Origin: Balanoglossus misakiensis
Taxonomy: Eukaryota; Hemichordata
Length of the DNA: 64,000 bases
Assembly: GCA_040954595.2 (NCBI GenBank)
Contig: CM082582.2
Location: 8,866,001 to 8,930,000 of the forward strand
Reading direction: 5' to 3'
Below the pieces are notes generated by a model. That model searched no databases, was not told the DNA's origin, and saw only the letters and a program-made list of their open reading frames with translations. Each line of letters begins with the position of its first letter. Position 1 is the stretch's first letter. This document shows, piece after piece, positions 50,610 to 61,900 of the stretch. Position numbers and translations under genes: made by a program.

Positions 50610-52534
50610 GCGACGACGACGAGGATGATGATGATGATGATGAAATATTCTTTTTTACTGTCTATAGGAGCCGGTAAAACTACTACATTTGGTATGTTGA
50701 CTGGTGATGTTGGTATAACAGCTGGTACTGCTTACATGGACGGATTCAACATACAGACACACAAGAGACAGGTAAGAAGGCGTGAAGTCCACATGCTTGA
50801 AATATATCACCAAGCCAACCAGTGACATCCCTACTGGCTTTCCCACTGATGCTTTAACTTCTGAATTTCATTAACCTGCAGGTGCAACAGCGTATAGGCT
50901 ACTGTCCCCAGTTTGATGCATTGATTGAGAGACTGACCGGTCGGGAAGTGCTGATGATGTACGCGAGACTACGAGGAGTACCCAGCAATAAATTGGAAGA
51001 AGTGGTGAAAGTGACCATTGAGCAGTTGAATCTCGGGCCGTGGGCTGATAAATTGTCTGGTAACTACAGGTGAGTGGGCAAAAGTGAGCAAGACATTTTT
51101 CTCAGTGCCAAAAATGTGGTTGTTTGTGAAATGGGGTTTTGTATATGATATTTTATGATTTTTAATTTCAGTGGCGGAAACAAGAGAAAGCTAAGCACTG
51201 CCATTGCTGTTGTTGGTAATCCACCAATCATATTCTTGGTAAGTAGAATCAAAACTGTAGAATCTATCTTGCTGATGGATAAATTCAATCTCATGTTCAA
51301 GAACACAAACTCCATGCTCTGTTATCACCATCATTCCAGGACGAGCCCACATCCGGAATGGATCCGAAGGCCAGGAGATTCCTGTGGAATGCTCTGACAT
51401 CTTTGATGAAAGGTGGTCGTTCCATAGTTTTGACTTCACACAGGTAAGTGCATGGGACCAACCAGTTTTCATTTGGAGTTCATTTCCTTGTAGGCATGTT
51501 CGAAAACATTGCTGTGACTCATTTCTCTTTCTCTCCACAGTATGGAGGAGTGTGAAGCCCTTTGTACAAGACTAGCAATAATGGTCAATGGAGAATTCAA
51601 GTGCCTGGGCAGTACTCAACATCTCAAGAACAGGTATTGTAATCTGATGTCATACATGTAGTTCAAAGGTTAAATAGTACATAAAGTATTCAAGCTGTCA
51701 TTTTACAACATACCTAGGTATATAAATACCTGCAAGCATAATTGCAACATTCTGGTAAAAGTAAAGTTTCTAAAACTGAACACATTGTCGAAATCAAGCT
51801 TTTTAAACTTATGTTTTTTTGGTACACACATATCACCAGATACGGGGCTGGTTATACTATGATGCTTAAAGTGAGCGAGACATCCACCACAGACATGGTC
51901 AAACAGTTTGTACAGGCCAACTTTCCTGCAGCCAAACTGCTTGAAGAAGTACAGGTAATTATAGACACAAATATGTCTCATGTTTGATGTTGATTTTGGT
52001 TCATGATGTTTGATTATCGATTGATTACTGACTGACTGACTCACTCACTCACTCACTTTACTTGCAGGGTATGGTGCATTATCAAGTGGACAATGTGAAG
52101 TTGAACTGGTCGTACATTTTTGGTATTATAGAGGGCCAACGTGAAGCATTGCAAATTGTCGATTACAGCGTGAGTCAGACCACTTTGGAACAGGTAAAGT
52201 CACACTTGGGTTTCCTATGATGCATTGTTCATAATGAGGCCAAATCCAATGGGAATCGTTACCCACCTAACAACAACATCATGATATTTTTTTCATATGC
52301 ACGTATGTGGATTATTTTTTTCAGGTGTTCATCAACTTTGCGAAGCTGCAACACTCTGACATGGACAGCAAGAAGTCGAAGAAGAAGAGGAAGGAACTGG
52401 AGGGTGTCGACTTCCCCCGGATGACGTACACATCCCCTCCTCCGGGGACCCAGAGCGAGGGCCACGTCAACCCGTCCTACGGTAAACCACCAGCTCCTCC
52501 TGCAGTTGCACCTGCGCCTAATCCTGGCTGCTAA
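36185..52534 (+). CDS. ABCA-subfamily full transporter A (ABCA3-like)
   Basis: Thirty-nine exons encode about 1806 residues: 36185-36241, 37411-37484, 37902-37933, 38335-38421, 38791-38910, 39076-39232, 39390-39507, 39603-39713, 39923-40066, 40312-40520, 40815-41015, 41139-41253, 41456-41557, 41929-42210, 42445-42563, 42789-42935, 43079-43168, 43310-43494, 43659-43901, 46368-46648, 46953-47126, 47297-47385, 47589-47778, 47955-48077, 48239-48355, 48535-48708, 48884-48994, 49327-49490, 49682-49820, 49998-50063, 50241-50433, 50668-50771, 50882-51069, 51172-51238, 51340-51443, 51541-51633, 51840-51954, 52068-52193, 52325-52534. The order is TMD1 with a large extracellular loop, NBD1 ([31 protein letters not shown]), TMD2, then NBD2 ([31 protein letters not shown]). 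[12 protein letters not shown] and [17 protein letters not shown] are ABCA3-type. Such proteins move phospholipids across membranes of lysosome-related organelles or the cell surface. The C-terminus is Pro-rich. Two in-frame cassette exons may add to the linker. Confidence 0.93.
43212..43275. repeat. Dispersed repeat copy 2
   Basis: The partner of 21821-21884, in an ABCA gene A intron. It is followed by GGGTGAA, and looser relatives of the same theme (TTAACCC-rich ends) are seen near 26529, 46228 and 54090. Confidence 0.75.
44976..45059 (+). other. Candidate cassette exon 1 in ABCA gene A linker
   Basis: CCACAG acceptor and ACAG|GTAGCC donor bound 84 bases, open in the incoming phase 1 and leaving in phase 1, so it can be skipped or included without frame change. 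It would add 28 Thr/Ser/Lys-rich residues between NBD1 and TMD2 (start [13 protein letters not shown]). Confidence 0.45.
45197..45265 (+). other. Candidate cassette exon 2 in ABCA gene A linker
   Basis: TTGACAG acceptor and ATCA|GTATGA donor bound 69 bases, phase 1 to phase 1, open in frame ([17 protein letters not shown]...). It would add 23 basic residues to the linker after NBD1, alone or with the exon at 44976-45059. Confidence 0.4.
45605..45715. mobile_element. MITE-like palindromic element flanked by TTAA
   Basis: Arms of 36 bases (45605-45640 and 45680-45715) are complementary at about 31 positions, with termini TTAAAGGGACAAAGT and the complement of TTAAAGGAACAAAGT. The element is about 111 bases, non-coding, inside an intron of ABCA gene A. 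TTAA ends suggest piggyBac-type mobilisation. A related single arm is at 54905-54920. Confidence 0.7.
50456..50642. repeat. GAT/GTG trinucleotide tract in ABCA gene A
   Basis: About 187 bases of imperfect GAT and GTG/GGT units fill most of the 234-base intron 50434-50667, which divides the second Walker A motif. Reading through it gives only poly-Met/Val in one frame, so it is not coding. Confidence 0.9.
52041..52056. repeat. CTCA tetranucleotide run
   Basis: Four CTCA-type units, preceded by three CTGA units, sit in the polypyrimidine tract just before an ABCA gene A acceptor (52067). Confidence 0.7.
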
Positions 52535-54280
52535 ACCCTCTGTGCTGCTCATCTGTCTCCTTGCTTTGCTTTGCTTTGCTTTGAGCTTGTCTATGCGTGT
52601 GCTCCCTTGTGTTGGGGACCTTAAAATGCAACGTTTTGAGAAACACAGATTTTGAAAATGGATAATCTGAAATTGAATCTGCACTACAAATATTAATTGA
52701 CTTACTAGTATTCATTTGATTTTTTACATATATTGATGTACATGTAATACTCTTGTTTACATACCGGTAGTGAGTGCTGTTCCACAGTTTGCATGTATTT
52801 ATTTATTTAATATTTATTTGTATTATACATTTTCTTTCTTTCTCAGAACATGCCCAACCACCCGAAGTCTGAGAGTGAAATCAGATCATCTTATATCTCA
52901 TACCATCGTAAATTGCACGTCAAACTCCTCATTGCATCAGTTTGCGTCACATATCAGCCACACTTCAGAGGAAATCCCTCTTATATGTTTGATAACAAGT
53001 GCTATATATTCATAGTAATAATGAAATTTTCATCACAGAATATTTTGTAACAGAAGATTTTTATGCAAAAAAATCAAAAGACATATTTAATAATTTCATA
53101 CCCCTACCAGCTAAGATGCTTTCAGTGGATATAAAACAACATGATTGATTTCAATTTCAATCAACCTTTTAGATCAATTTGCTTTTTTTTCTATGAAAAG
53201 CAAATGTTTGAGAAACCAAAAGATCAGCTTTGTACTTTTCTATGTAATTTGAACTGCTTGATTTGAACGTTCAGAAAGTGTACATAATTGTACAAACTGA
53301 TGCGGGTGTCAGACAGCAAACAGTGACCTTTCCCCCACCCTCACACGATTCAAAGTTAGATGTGCTAAAACTTTACGGTGTTTTTTGGATTTAGAAAATC
53401 TCTCTATTTAGTTGTACACTTCATACTTTAAATTGTTTCTCATAAAAGTATGACAAAAAGGAATCTCAGTACCATTTACATGTTTGTTTGACTTTCCAGG
53501 AAATTACTTTGAAGTATGTGAAGTGCCTCAGTGAAATTGACATTTGTGTGTACTGTATATGATGTTGTATTTAGCTGATATATAGTCTTATGGGTGTTGC
53601 CTGCGCATTCACTTATCTGTCATCTTTAGTCACAATTTGTATTTGGAACATTATTGGAGGCATATTTGTTCGTTTTTGGTTGAAAAAAACACTGTGATTC
53701 TATATTCTAACAACAACTTTGCGATGTAAATGGTTTGCATTAGTATAATCCATGATGCCCCTGTACAAGATGGCCGCCACTGCATTACTTAAGCAGGTAT
53801 ATGCATTTGCTGTTGCTATGGGATGCTTTCCACCAATTGAAGAACTGACAGATGAACCAATCAATGTATACTACGCACGAAGACACATGTTGAAATGTTT
53901 TATCTTGATTTAGTTCTATAGTGCAATATCTTGACTTTATAGGCTGATATTGAATTTTTCTGTCATGAGTGCATTGAATTGTACGTAGTACACCACTAGT
54001 GGATTTTTACCCTGTTAGCAGCAAGAATAGGGTAGATGTTTGTACATTAATCCCATCTGTTTAATGAGGCTGGTGTGGTTCAAATTTTCTATGGGGTGAA
54101 AGGGTTAAATGGCAATTGGCCAACATTGATGAAATGTATATATGTGCTGTTTTTATTCTGTCAGATCTATAGATTCTCAGTTGAGTTGCAAACATGTGAT
54201 TTGAACACATTGGATTATTTATTACATACTGTGTATATCATCCCTCAATAGTGTTTTGTTTGCAAGGTCCTTAATAAAGA
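52535..54280 (+). other. 3' UTR of ABCA gene A
   Basis: AT-rich sequence without further exons runs to a polyadenylation signal AATAAA at 54273-54278. A CTTTG pentanucleotide run occurs at about 52559-52583. Confidence 0.55.
54273..54278 (+). terminator. Polyadenylation signal of ABCA gene A
   Basis: AATAAA in TTAATAAAGA, about 1.74 kb after the stop codon. Another AATAAA lies at 54715-54720. Confidence 0.5.
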
Positions 54281-55900
54281 ATATTTATACCTAAACAATG
54301 TATATGTTCAAATATTAATTTAAAAAATAGTAATAAAATTGGTTATTTTGCTGAAGTCGTTAATCGTGTGTATGTTGTGTTGTTCAAGATACTGTCAGAG
54401 ACAAAGGGGGTGGATGGGGACTATACAGGGAATATTAAAATTGGAATTTATTTATCTATCTATCTATCTTTGGCATAAGACTGACCTAACAAGCCTATTA
54501 TAAACACAGACAATGAAATATCTTTGTCGTGACAAAACCGCATACTTCAGATCTGCAGATAACCGGATCTAGAGCTCACGACTGTTTGGTTGTCGCACCC
54601 CCGGGTCTGTGACAACTTTACATTCGTATGAACAGAGAATAGATGCGGATGATATGTAACTCACAGACGGTAGAGATAACACTGAAACATGGATACACGA
54701 GTATTTCTGATTGAAATAAAGGATCGATGCTCTTCGTATAACCGTATGTGTTTATTCATGCGTCTGCCAGGTGTGGTCATTGTCACAACAAATGAAGCAC
54801 TCGTCCAATATTGATACCCTCACGACAAGAAATGTTCCGGTTTCGGGTGACTTAAGAGTCCAATATGCACAAACCAATATTAAAATAATCAAAATAATGG
54901 GAACGACTTTGCCCCTTTAAACAAAATAGAAAACTGGCTTTCCACGTTTATAACGTCCTGGCATAAAATTGGCAACCAAGACAACAGTATTTTGCATAGT
55001 GTGTATTTCGTTGTTACCAGCCTGCGCACTTACTCAGAAGTCGACATACATATTGGATGACTTGGTCATCCGGGTAAAGGTGGGGATGGCACGGTCTGCT
55101 CTGGTTAATAGTTAAACGGTGACATCTTTGAGCAATGACAAAGCGGGTTATTTTCCATCATAATATTCATGGTATGCAAACGGTGTACATGTAACTCCCA
55201 TTTGTATAGAAGTTGGTCACTTTAAAAATCAGACGTGCATTTGCAATGCGTCGAATCGCCAAACTTGACTGCAATAATTCGCATGGCAATAAATTAAAAA
55301 TCGCCGCATTTTCGTCAAACGACGTTCCTCGGTCGACTCGTCCTAACCAAAGTTAATCAGCAACAGACAACTTATACAGATAACAGACTGTCCGATACAG
55401 CGTTAATGATTAAAGTTGTCACTTCTGGTGGAGTCGATCGCACGTAATGTCGTCACATCTCTCAAGGCATTTCTTATGTAAAATACAAGAAGTATGAGAC
55501 TACTTTGAAAGACACCGGGCCTGGATTTCTACTTTCTATCACAGCGGTCGACGATCGCCTCGGAAAGTTGTCGGCGAAGACAGGGAGAAGCTAGAAGTGC
55601 GACGATAAGAGGTAAGTGGCTTTGTCGGACAGTTCAATGTTCCGGGTTCTTCACCGGTCACGACGTCATTTCCAAACTGGCATACTTCTGTCAGGACAAG
55701 ACAGTGGTCCGAAGTTGACCATGGTGCGATATGACGATCGTGTACCGATGGACACCTGTTGATGGCATTTGCTCCTGTCAAATTTCACACACGCGAAGAC
55801 ACGAAATCGCGCATACCTTTACCAATGGAAAAATAAAACAATTCTTGTTGTTCTGTCGGCAGGCTAATAAATTCATCGGAGGACTAATCACCGAGGAATT
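54281..55900. other. Intergenic region between the two ABCA genes
   Basis: No coding signal is seen. It holds a TATC microsatellite at 54453-54468, a single arm of the TTAAAGGG element at 54905-54920, and the promoter region of ABCA gene B. Confidence 0.5.
54453..54468. repeat. TATC microsatellite
   Basis: Four TATC units in the intergenic space after ABCA gene A. Confidence 0.8.
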
Positions 55901-55906
55901 GTCCTC

Positions 55907-55912
55907 TATATA
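55907..55912 (+). promoter_or_regulatory. TATA box of ABCA gene B (candidate)
   Basis: TATATA lies within the near-palindrome CCTCTATATACAGAGG (55903-55918), 85 bases before the start codon at 55997. This fits a transcription start near 55940 and a short 5' UTR in the same exon. Confidence 0.45.
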
Positions 55913-55996
55913 CAGAGGCTGAGAGGCCCAAACATCGAGACAGCAACAGAAGTCTTATCGCACAATTGAAGAGATCTTCACTTCAAAATAACCACA

Positions 55997-58900
55997 ATGG
56001 GTATCACGACGGGACAGTTTCGATGGCTCATGTGGAAAAACTTTATTTTACAGGTAAATGCGTTTTGTAGTTTGAATATCCAGAAATAAGCGTCAGAATC
56101 AGAATCTAGTACTTGATTTTTATCTACTCATTAACCGCATATCTTCAGCATTAAACATAACATAACCACTGCTTCGCCTACTAGTAAAATTAGTCTCGAT
56201 CACCTGAATCACCCAATGGGCCAAAAATGGGTAATCTGAATGTGGGAAATCGTGAAAATCCAAAAGAGGATCTTGGCGTGACCCTGTTCCCAAGGTGATG
56301 TCATGTTATCATGACGTAGAGGTTGACGAACTTAGAGTCTATTAAGAAAGGTCGTGCGACCGATGCACTCGAAATACACGTATACGTTGCCAGTATGTAC
56401 AGACTACGTCACATGGACTTTGGTCTCACCTGTTTCAAATGTCAGCAGATTAGCTGTATTTTTGAAACAAACGGAAAACAAATATAGAATGGTCGAAATA
56501 CATTTGGCATCTATTAACTTAAGTACCTATCCGGAAAGTGTCCGTCTCTTTCGATTTGTCACACTTTATATCGCTAAAATTGTAATTTGGAGCTGGTGTC
56601 AGCCAGATTGTCTTGTGAATAAAAGTCGCACCTCTGAAATGCACTGTAGTGTTATCTTTGTCCCATCGTACGGTGTTATTGCACATCAGCAATACGTATC
56701 ATGTATGCATCACATAAACTGAGATGAAAATTCCCTCGTCTTCTCTGACAGATTCGCCGCCCTATTGGTACAGCGTTTGAAATTCTCGTTCCGCTCGTCT
56801 TGACGGCGCTGCTTGTCGTTGCCAGGTAAGTCACATGACTTAGAAATAACTTGTAGGATGTAGAGAATCGTCCAAAACACTGTAGTTGTTTTTTGCAAAG
56901 ATGAATTTATGGCCAATCTCCTTAAAGTGAAAGCAAGACATGCCTTGGATTTTGGACAAAAACTGTTCAATTGCATGAGGCATGAATCACTAAAATAATA
57001 ATCGTTTGATATGTTTCTGCAAATGTCATATCTGTATCCATGACGACTTGGCGAAGCATGTGTCCTTTAACTGACCTCCGACACTTGCCGCTCTATCTAA
57101 ATTGTCGTCTGTATCTTTTACCAGGGTCGGTCTTGAAGTGACTTTTGACCGGGATATGTGTTTTGGTAAGTCAAAATGTGAATAAATACACTCTCTATGC
57201 AATGTCAATTAAGTCAGAGCGTTTTAACTGTACGAAGGGCGAACATGATAATTATAGATGTATTGGGGGATTTGGAGTTCGTAAAGTACAGTGGCGTGTT
57301 TTGTTTAAACTTTGGGAGCGGTGTGATCTGGACTTCGAACTCCTACTGTGTTGAGGGTATCTGAACCCTCGATCTGTCGACATGTTTCACAATATACACG
57401 CACATCACCTGATCTGTCACACTTATAGCTGGCTGACTCACTACATTAGGCAGTGCCGGCACGAGGAGGGCGCCAGTCTACAGTTGTAGCGCCGCCTCTG
57501 CGATTGGCCAAACTCAAAAATGAACTGTAAAATTACAGGCCAATTTCAATCGACAAAGCACGTTGAGCTTGTGGTGGAACCCTAATGCAAAAAGAGAAAC
57601 TCCTATATGCCATTTAGATAACGCCAGTATCGTTTAAACATGGCACATGAAGCGAAATAACACACACGCACCGATTTTACTTTACTTCAGTCACTCACCA
57701 ACCAACCACGTGGAGAACCGGGGACGGTTTCCAAGATTTGCCTATATCTTTACCGGCGCCGCCACCAGTGCCATCGGCCCTGCCCTTCACGCTACCCAGC
57801 GGCCGTCCGGACATACCCCTGGACCAAATTTACTGTAACCTGACGAACAACTGCGGCGAACTGGCATGGTACCCACAGACGGACCTAAGTAAGTTCAGTA
57901 TATGTAGCCGACAGTTGCATTGTTAACAAGATTTTGTTCATGTGTGTCACTCGCACAGACTATACACATACATGTATATGCTTTCACTTGACGCTCGCCA
58001 CCCTTCAACAAATGCGCAATTTAGTGAAGGTTGACCAGAATAACAAAGACTGTAAATGGGGTCGAACTTTCCTGGCAAAATCGCAATTAAAAATGCCTGC
58101 CATTTCTCCCCCTCCCCCATAGCAAATCGCCTGATGGTAGATGTGGCACGGACAATGCAGTTGTCGTTGACGGAGATAGAATTCGACTCGGAAGACCACA
58201 TGGTACAAATCGTCTCAGAAGACTATGACAAGTATTACGCAGGTGTGTGGAACTATAGCGGTTTCTATATTTCTTCGTGTTACTCACTAAGGGAGATTTC
58301 AGATAACATAAAGAAGAGATGGTATATGGTCGGGTCTGATCACTATACGTTTTCCTCAACAGCGATCGTATTCGATTTTAACGCCGACGGCAGTGCACTA
58401 CCGCTATTCACGCCTTACCGAATACGAATTTCGTCCGAACTGTCTGCTTGGTTCACGGGTCTCACCTATCCCTACTATATACTAACAATTCCGTTTGAGT
58501 ACAAGTGAGTATACTCTGTAACGTTTTCACATGATTTGATCAAATGAACTGCAATATCAAGCGATTCTGATCCATGCTTTATAGCATTTTTTTCAGCTAC
58601 ATGCCTTAAATACAAATCCGTTCATCACATTTTTTTAAATCAACAGTGCATACGACGACCGATTTCTTGAACTGGAGCACGCCGTCGACTTCACGATAAT
58701 GTCATTTCAGAGCGAAGAACACGGCACATCCGAGAGGATGATGGGAATACGTCGAGAGGTTCAGGTAACCAAAACGTTTCCACTCGTAAAACTGTTTCAT
58801 TCTAAACATAAACTATGATTTTGTTATTAAATTAATCGTTTGGTGTGTTTTTTCTCCCAGAGATTTCCATATCCGGAGTGGAGGGTGGAGACGTTCCTCT

Positions 58901-61900
58901 CAACAATGCAGTTCTTGATGCCTATAATTATGTGTTTGTCACTTATTTACTCCGCTGGATCAATCACCAAGGTAACGGGGGCTAAATATTAGAGGTTTAA
59001 GGCTCAATATAGACCCTTTCATATATTTTATAAGTTGACCTTATGCTACAGTATATCACACCAATGAATTGGCAGACTGACCATAATTGTCTATGGACTG
59101 ACCCATAAGTCTTACGCCAACACGCCAACTAGGACCTGGTCAGTTGCGATCAGTCATTGCAGGGTGCAATGACCATAGCGAGTAACGTCTCAGAGTATTC
59201 TTGGAGTACACTGACAATTGCTTGCATGTATTACCATGGTAACTGTAGGAATTGGTCATCGAGAAAGAAACCAAATTGAAAGAGAGTATGAAGATGATGG
59301 GATTATCCAATTGGTTGCACTGGGTGGCGTGGTTCACCAAGTGCTTCTTGTTTCTCATGGTGGCTGGCTTCATCATGTCAATCTTCTTAAAAGTGAGTAC
59401 TAGGCATGAAAGCGTGTCTTGTATCGTAACGTTGTAAACGGCGCTTTGGGTGAGGAATCATGAGTTCGATCACCGCAGCCAAAAAAACGAGTCTGTTGCT
59501 TGGAAGATGGCAAATATTGAGTTCCTAGTTTGTTGTACTTCACCATGTATGACCAGGCTGATAACCAAGTTTTCCCATACACCACAGGGCGGCGAAGTGT
59601 TCCGGTACAGCGACTACGGTTGCACTCTGCTTCTCCTGACGCTGTGGATCATGGCCGGCATAATGTGGAATTTCGCCGTCAGCGTTCTCTTCTCCAAAGC
59701 CAAGATTGCCATGGTCGCCGCCGTCATTCTGTGGTACCTCAACTACGTCTGCGTCGAGTTCCTGCTCCTGAATTACTTTGGCATTCCAACGTAAGTCGAA
59801 AGGAGAGTTGCTGTAAATTTTGACAATTTTCTCAGAAACATTTACAAAGAAATGTGATTTTTAAGTTTCGATTATCAGAGATAGTCTTCAGTGATGTAAT
59901 CGATCCTATTTCCTCCCTCACCCCCGGCCCAATGCAGGGGAGAAAAGGTAGCGGCGTGCCTGCTCCACAACACCTGTCTTGGCATAGCCATACAAACAAT
60001 CTCACGACTGGAGAGCTTCCACGTCGGCATGAGATGGGACACCCTGACTGTCTCCCCCGCGGAGGGATACGACGTGCCGATTGCGGCTGTGTACGTCATG
60101 TTCTTTGTCGACTGCATCGTGTACGGTCTCATCGCATGGTAAGATTGGACAAGTTTTGCAGTGTCTTGTTTCTGGAACTGGCCAGTTTCTCGTCTAGAAG
60201 GTCAATGTGCACACATATTTTGATGAACAAATAAAGGTTGCCAACTCATTTCTGGTAATTTCTGTTTAAAACCCATTTAGCGACAAACACATTTGGATTG
60301 TAATAAGTAACAGATTGTCACGTGACCCGCGTCCTTTCCTTTACCCATCTCCAACTCTTTTCAAGGTATATCGAGGCGGTATTTCCTGGCGAGTATGGCA
60401 TCCCAAAGCCGTTCTACTTCCCCCTCCAGAAGTCCTATTGGTTCGGCCCTAGCCCCAAAGACGTCACACCTCCACAGTCAGTTGACGAGGTATACAACAC
60501 TAGCCAAAATCTCACCATTTCAAACACACACACACTCTTTTTTCATGTGGGTGGCTTTGCAGGTACATTGAGGCAATATTTCCCGGCGACTTCGGTATAC
60601 CGAAGCCGGTCTACTTCCCCTTTACGAAGTCTTACTGGTGCGGCCCAAGCGCCAAAAGCGACAATTCCGTCTCCCCTGAAACAAAAGAGGTCAGGCTTGA
60701 TTTATATTTGCATATGCAGTGATTTGTGTGGTGTGATAAAATTCCATCAAGCGATCATTAATTACACCAGTTACATTCTTCTTATCACGTAAATTTCCCT
60801 CCAGTAATCCAAGATTGTTGATTGAGTTATCAAGTATATGTTAATTATTGGCGTGTAGTTTACGTTTCTATGTTCTGTTTGTGAACACTTGCAGGCAGAA
60901 ATGGATAGCGGAGAGGATGATGGGAACCACGAACCCGATCCACCCGGGATGAAGGCTGGAATAAAAATCCACAATCTACGGAAGGTCTATCAGGTAAAGT
61001 TAGAAATCTCCGCAGGCTAATGGTTTATACCGTGATGAAGGCGTTGCATGTGCACGTATGATTGTGTTGCAGGTGAAATAGTAACATTCAGATTCTCGAC
61101 TTTGGCTGGAGAACCGATTGAGTACATGCACAGAATGCTTGACAACCATCGGCTGTTTTCTTCTGTTTTCAGAGTTCAGTGGGGACCAAAGTGGCTGTCG
61201 ACAATCTGTCGCTCAACATGTACGAGAACCAGATCACATCCCTGCTTGGTCACAACGGAGCCGGCAAAACGACGACGATGTCTATCCTCACCGGTCTCTT
61301 CCCTCCCACGGCCGGCACCGCCTACGTCAACGACTTCAACATATCGACGGAGATGGACAGCATTCGCCAGAGTCTGGGACTCTGTCCGCAGCACAACATT
61401 CTCTTCGATCGGCTGACGGTGAAGGAACATTTGAACTTCTTCCTCGGATTGAAGGTAGGATCAATGAACTTGGACTGAGTACAAAGTCGTTCTTTTCGAC
61501 AAGAATTTAGAGAAACACATTGAATTTCATTTAACCAAACGACTAGCTGACGATGAGAAATCTACTTGCCTCTCAGGGAATTGTGGGAGACGAGGCTGAA
61601 GCGGCCACTACTGAAATGATCAAGGATCTCAAACTGCTCGACAAAACCGATTATCAGAGCAGTGAATTATCAGGCGGTATGATGAGAAAGCTGAGGTAAG
61701 ATTCGAAGATTTGTGGCACACTTTTCATGTGTGGAAGAGTAGCAACACGTGATCATAATTTTCTTACTTGCATGTATGCTTTTAACGTGGTACATGTATA
61801 TTATTGAGCTTTCACGGAAGAAATCCAATCACCATCATTGACGAATCTCGTTTCTTCAGTGTTGGCATCGCTCTGATTGGACAGCCGAAGGTGGTCTTGC

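Noticed and set aside
50250-50825. Open frame with long poly-Met and poly-Val
   Set aside because: It reads through the GAT/GTG microsatellite intron; the flanking exons join cleanly across it to make Walker A.
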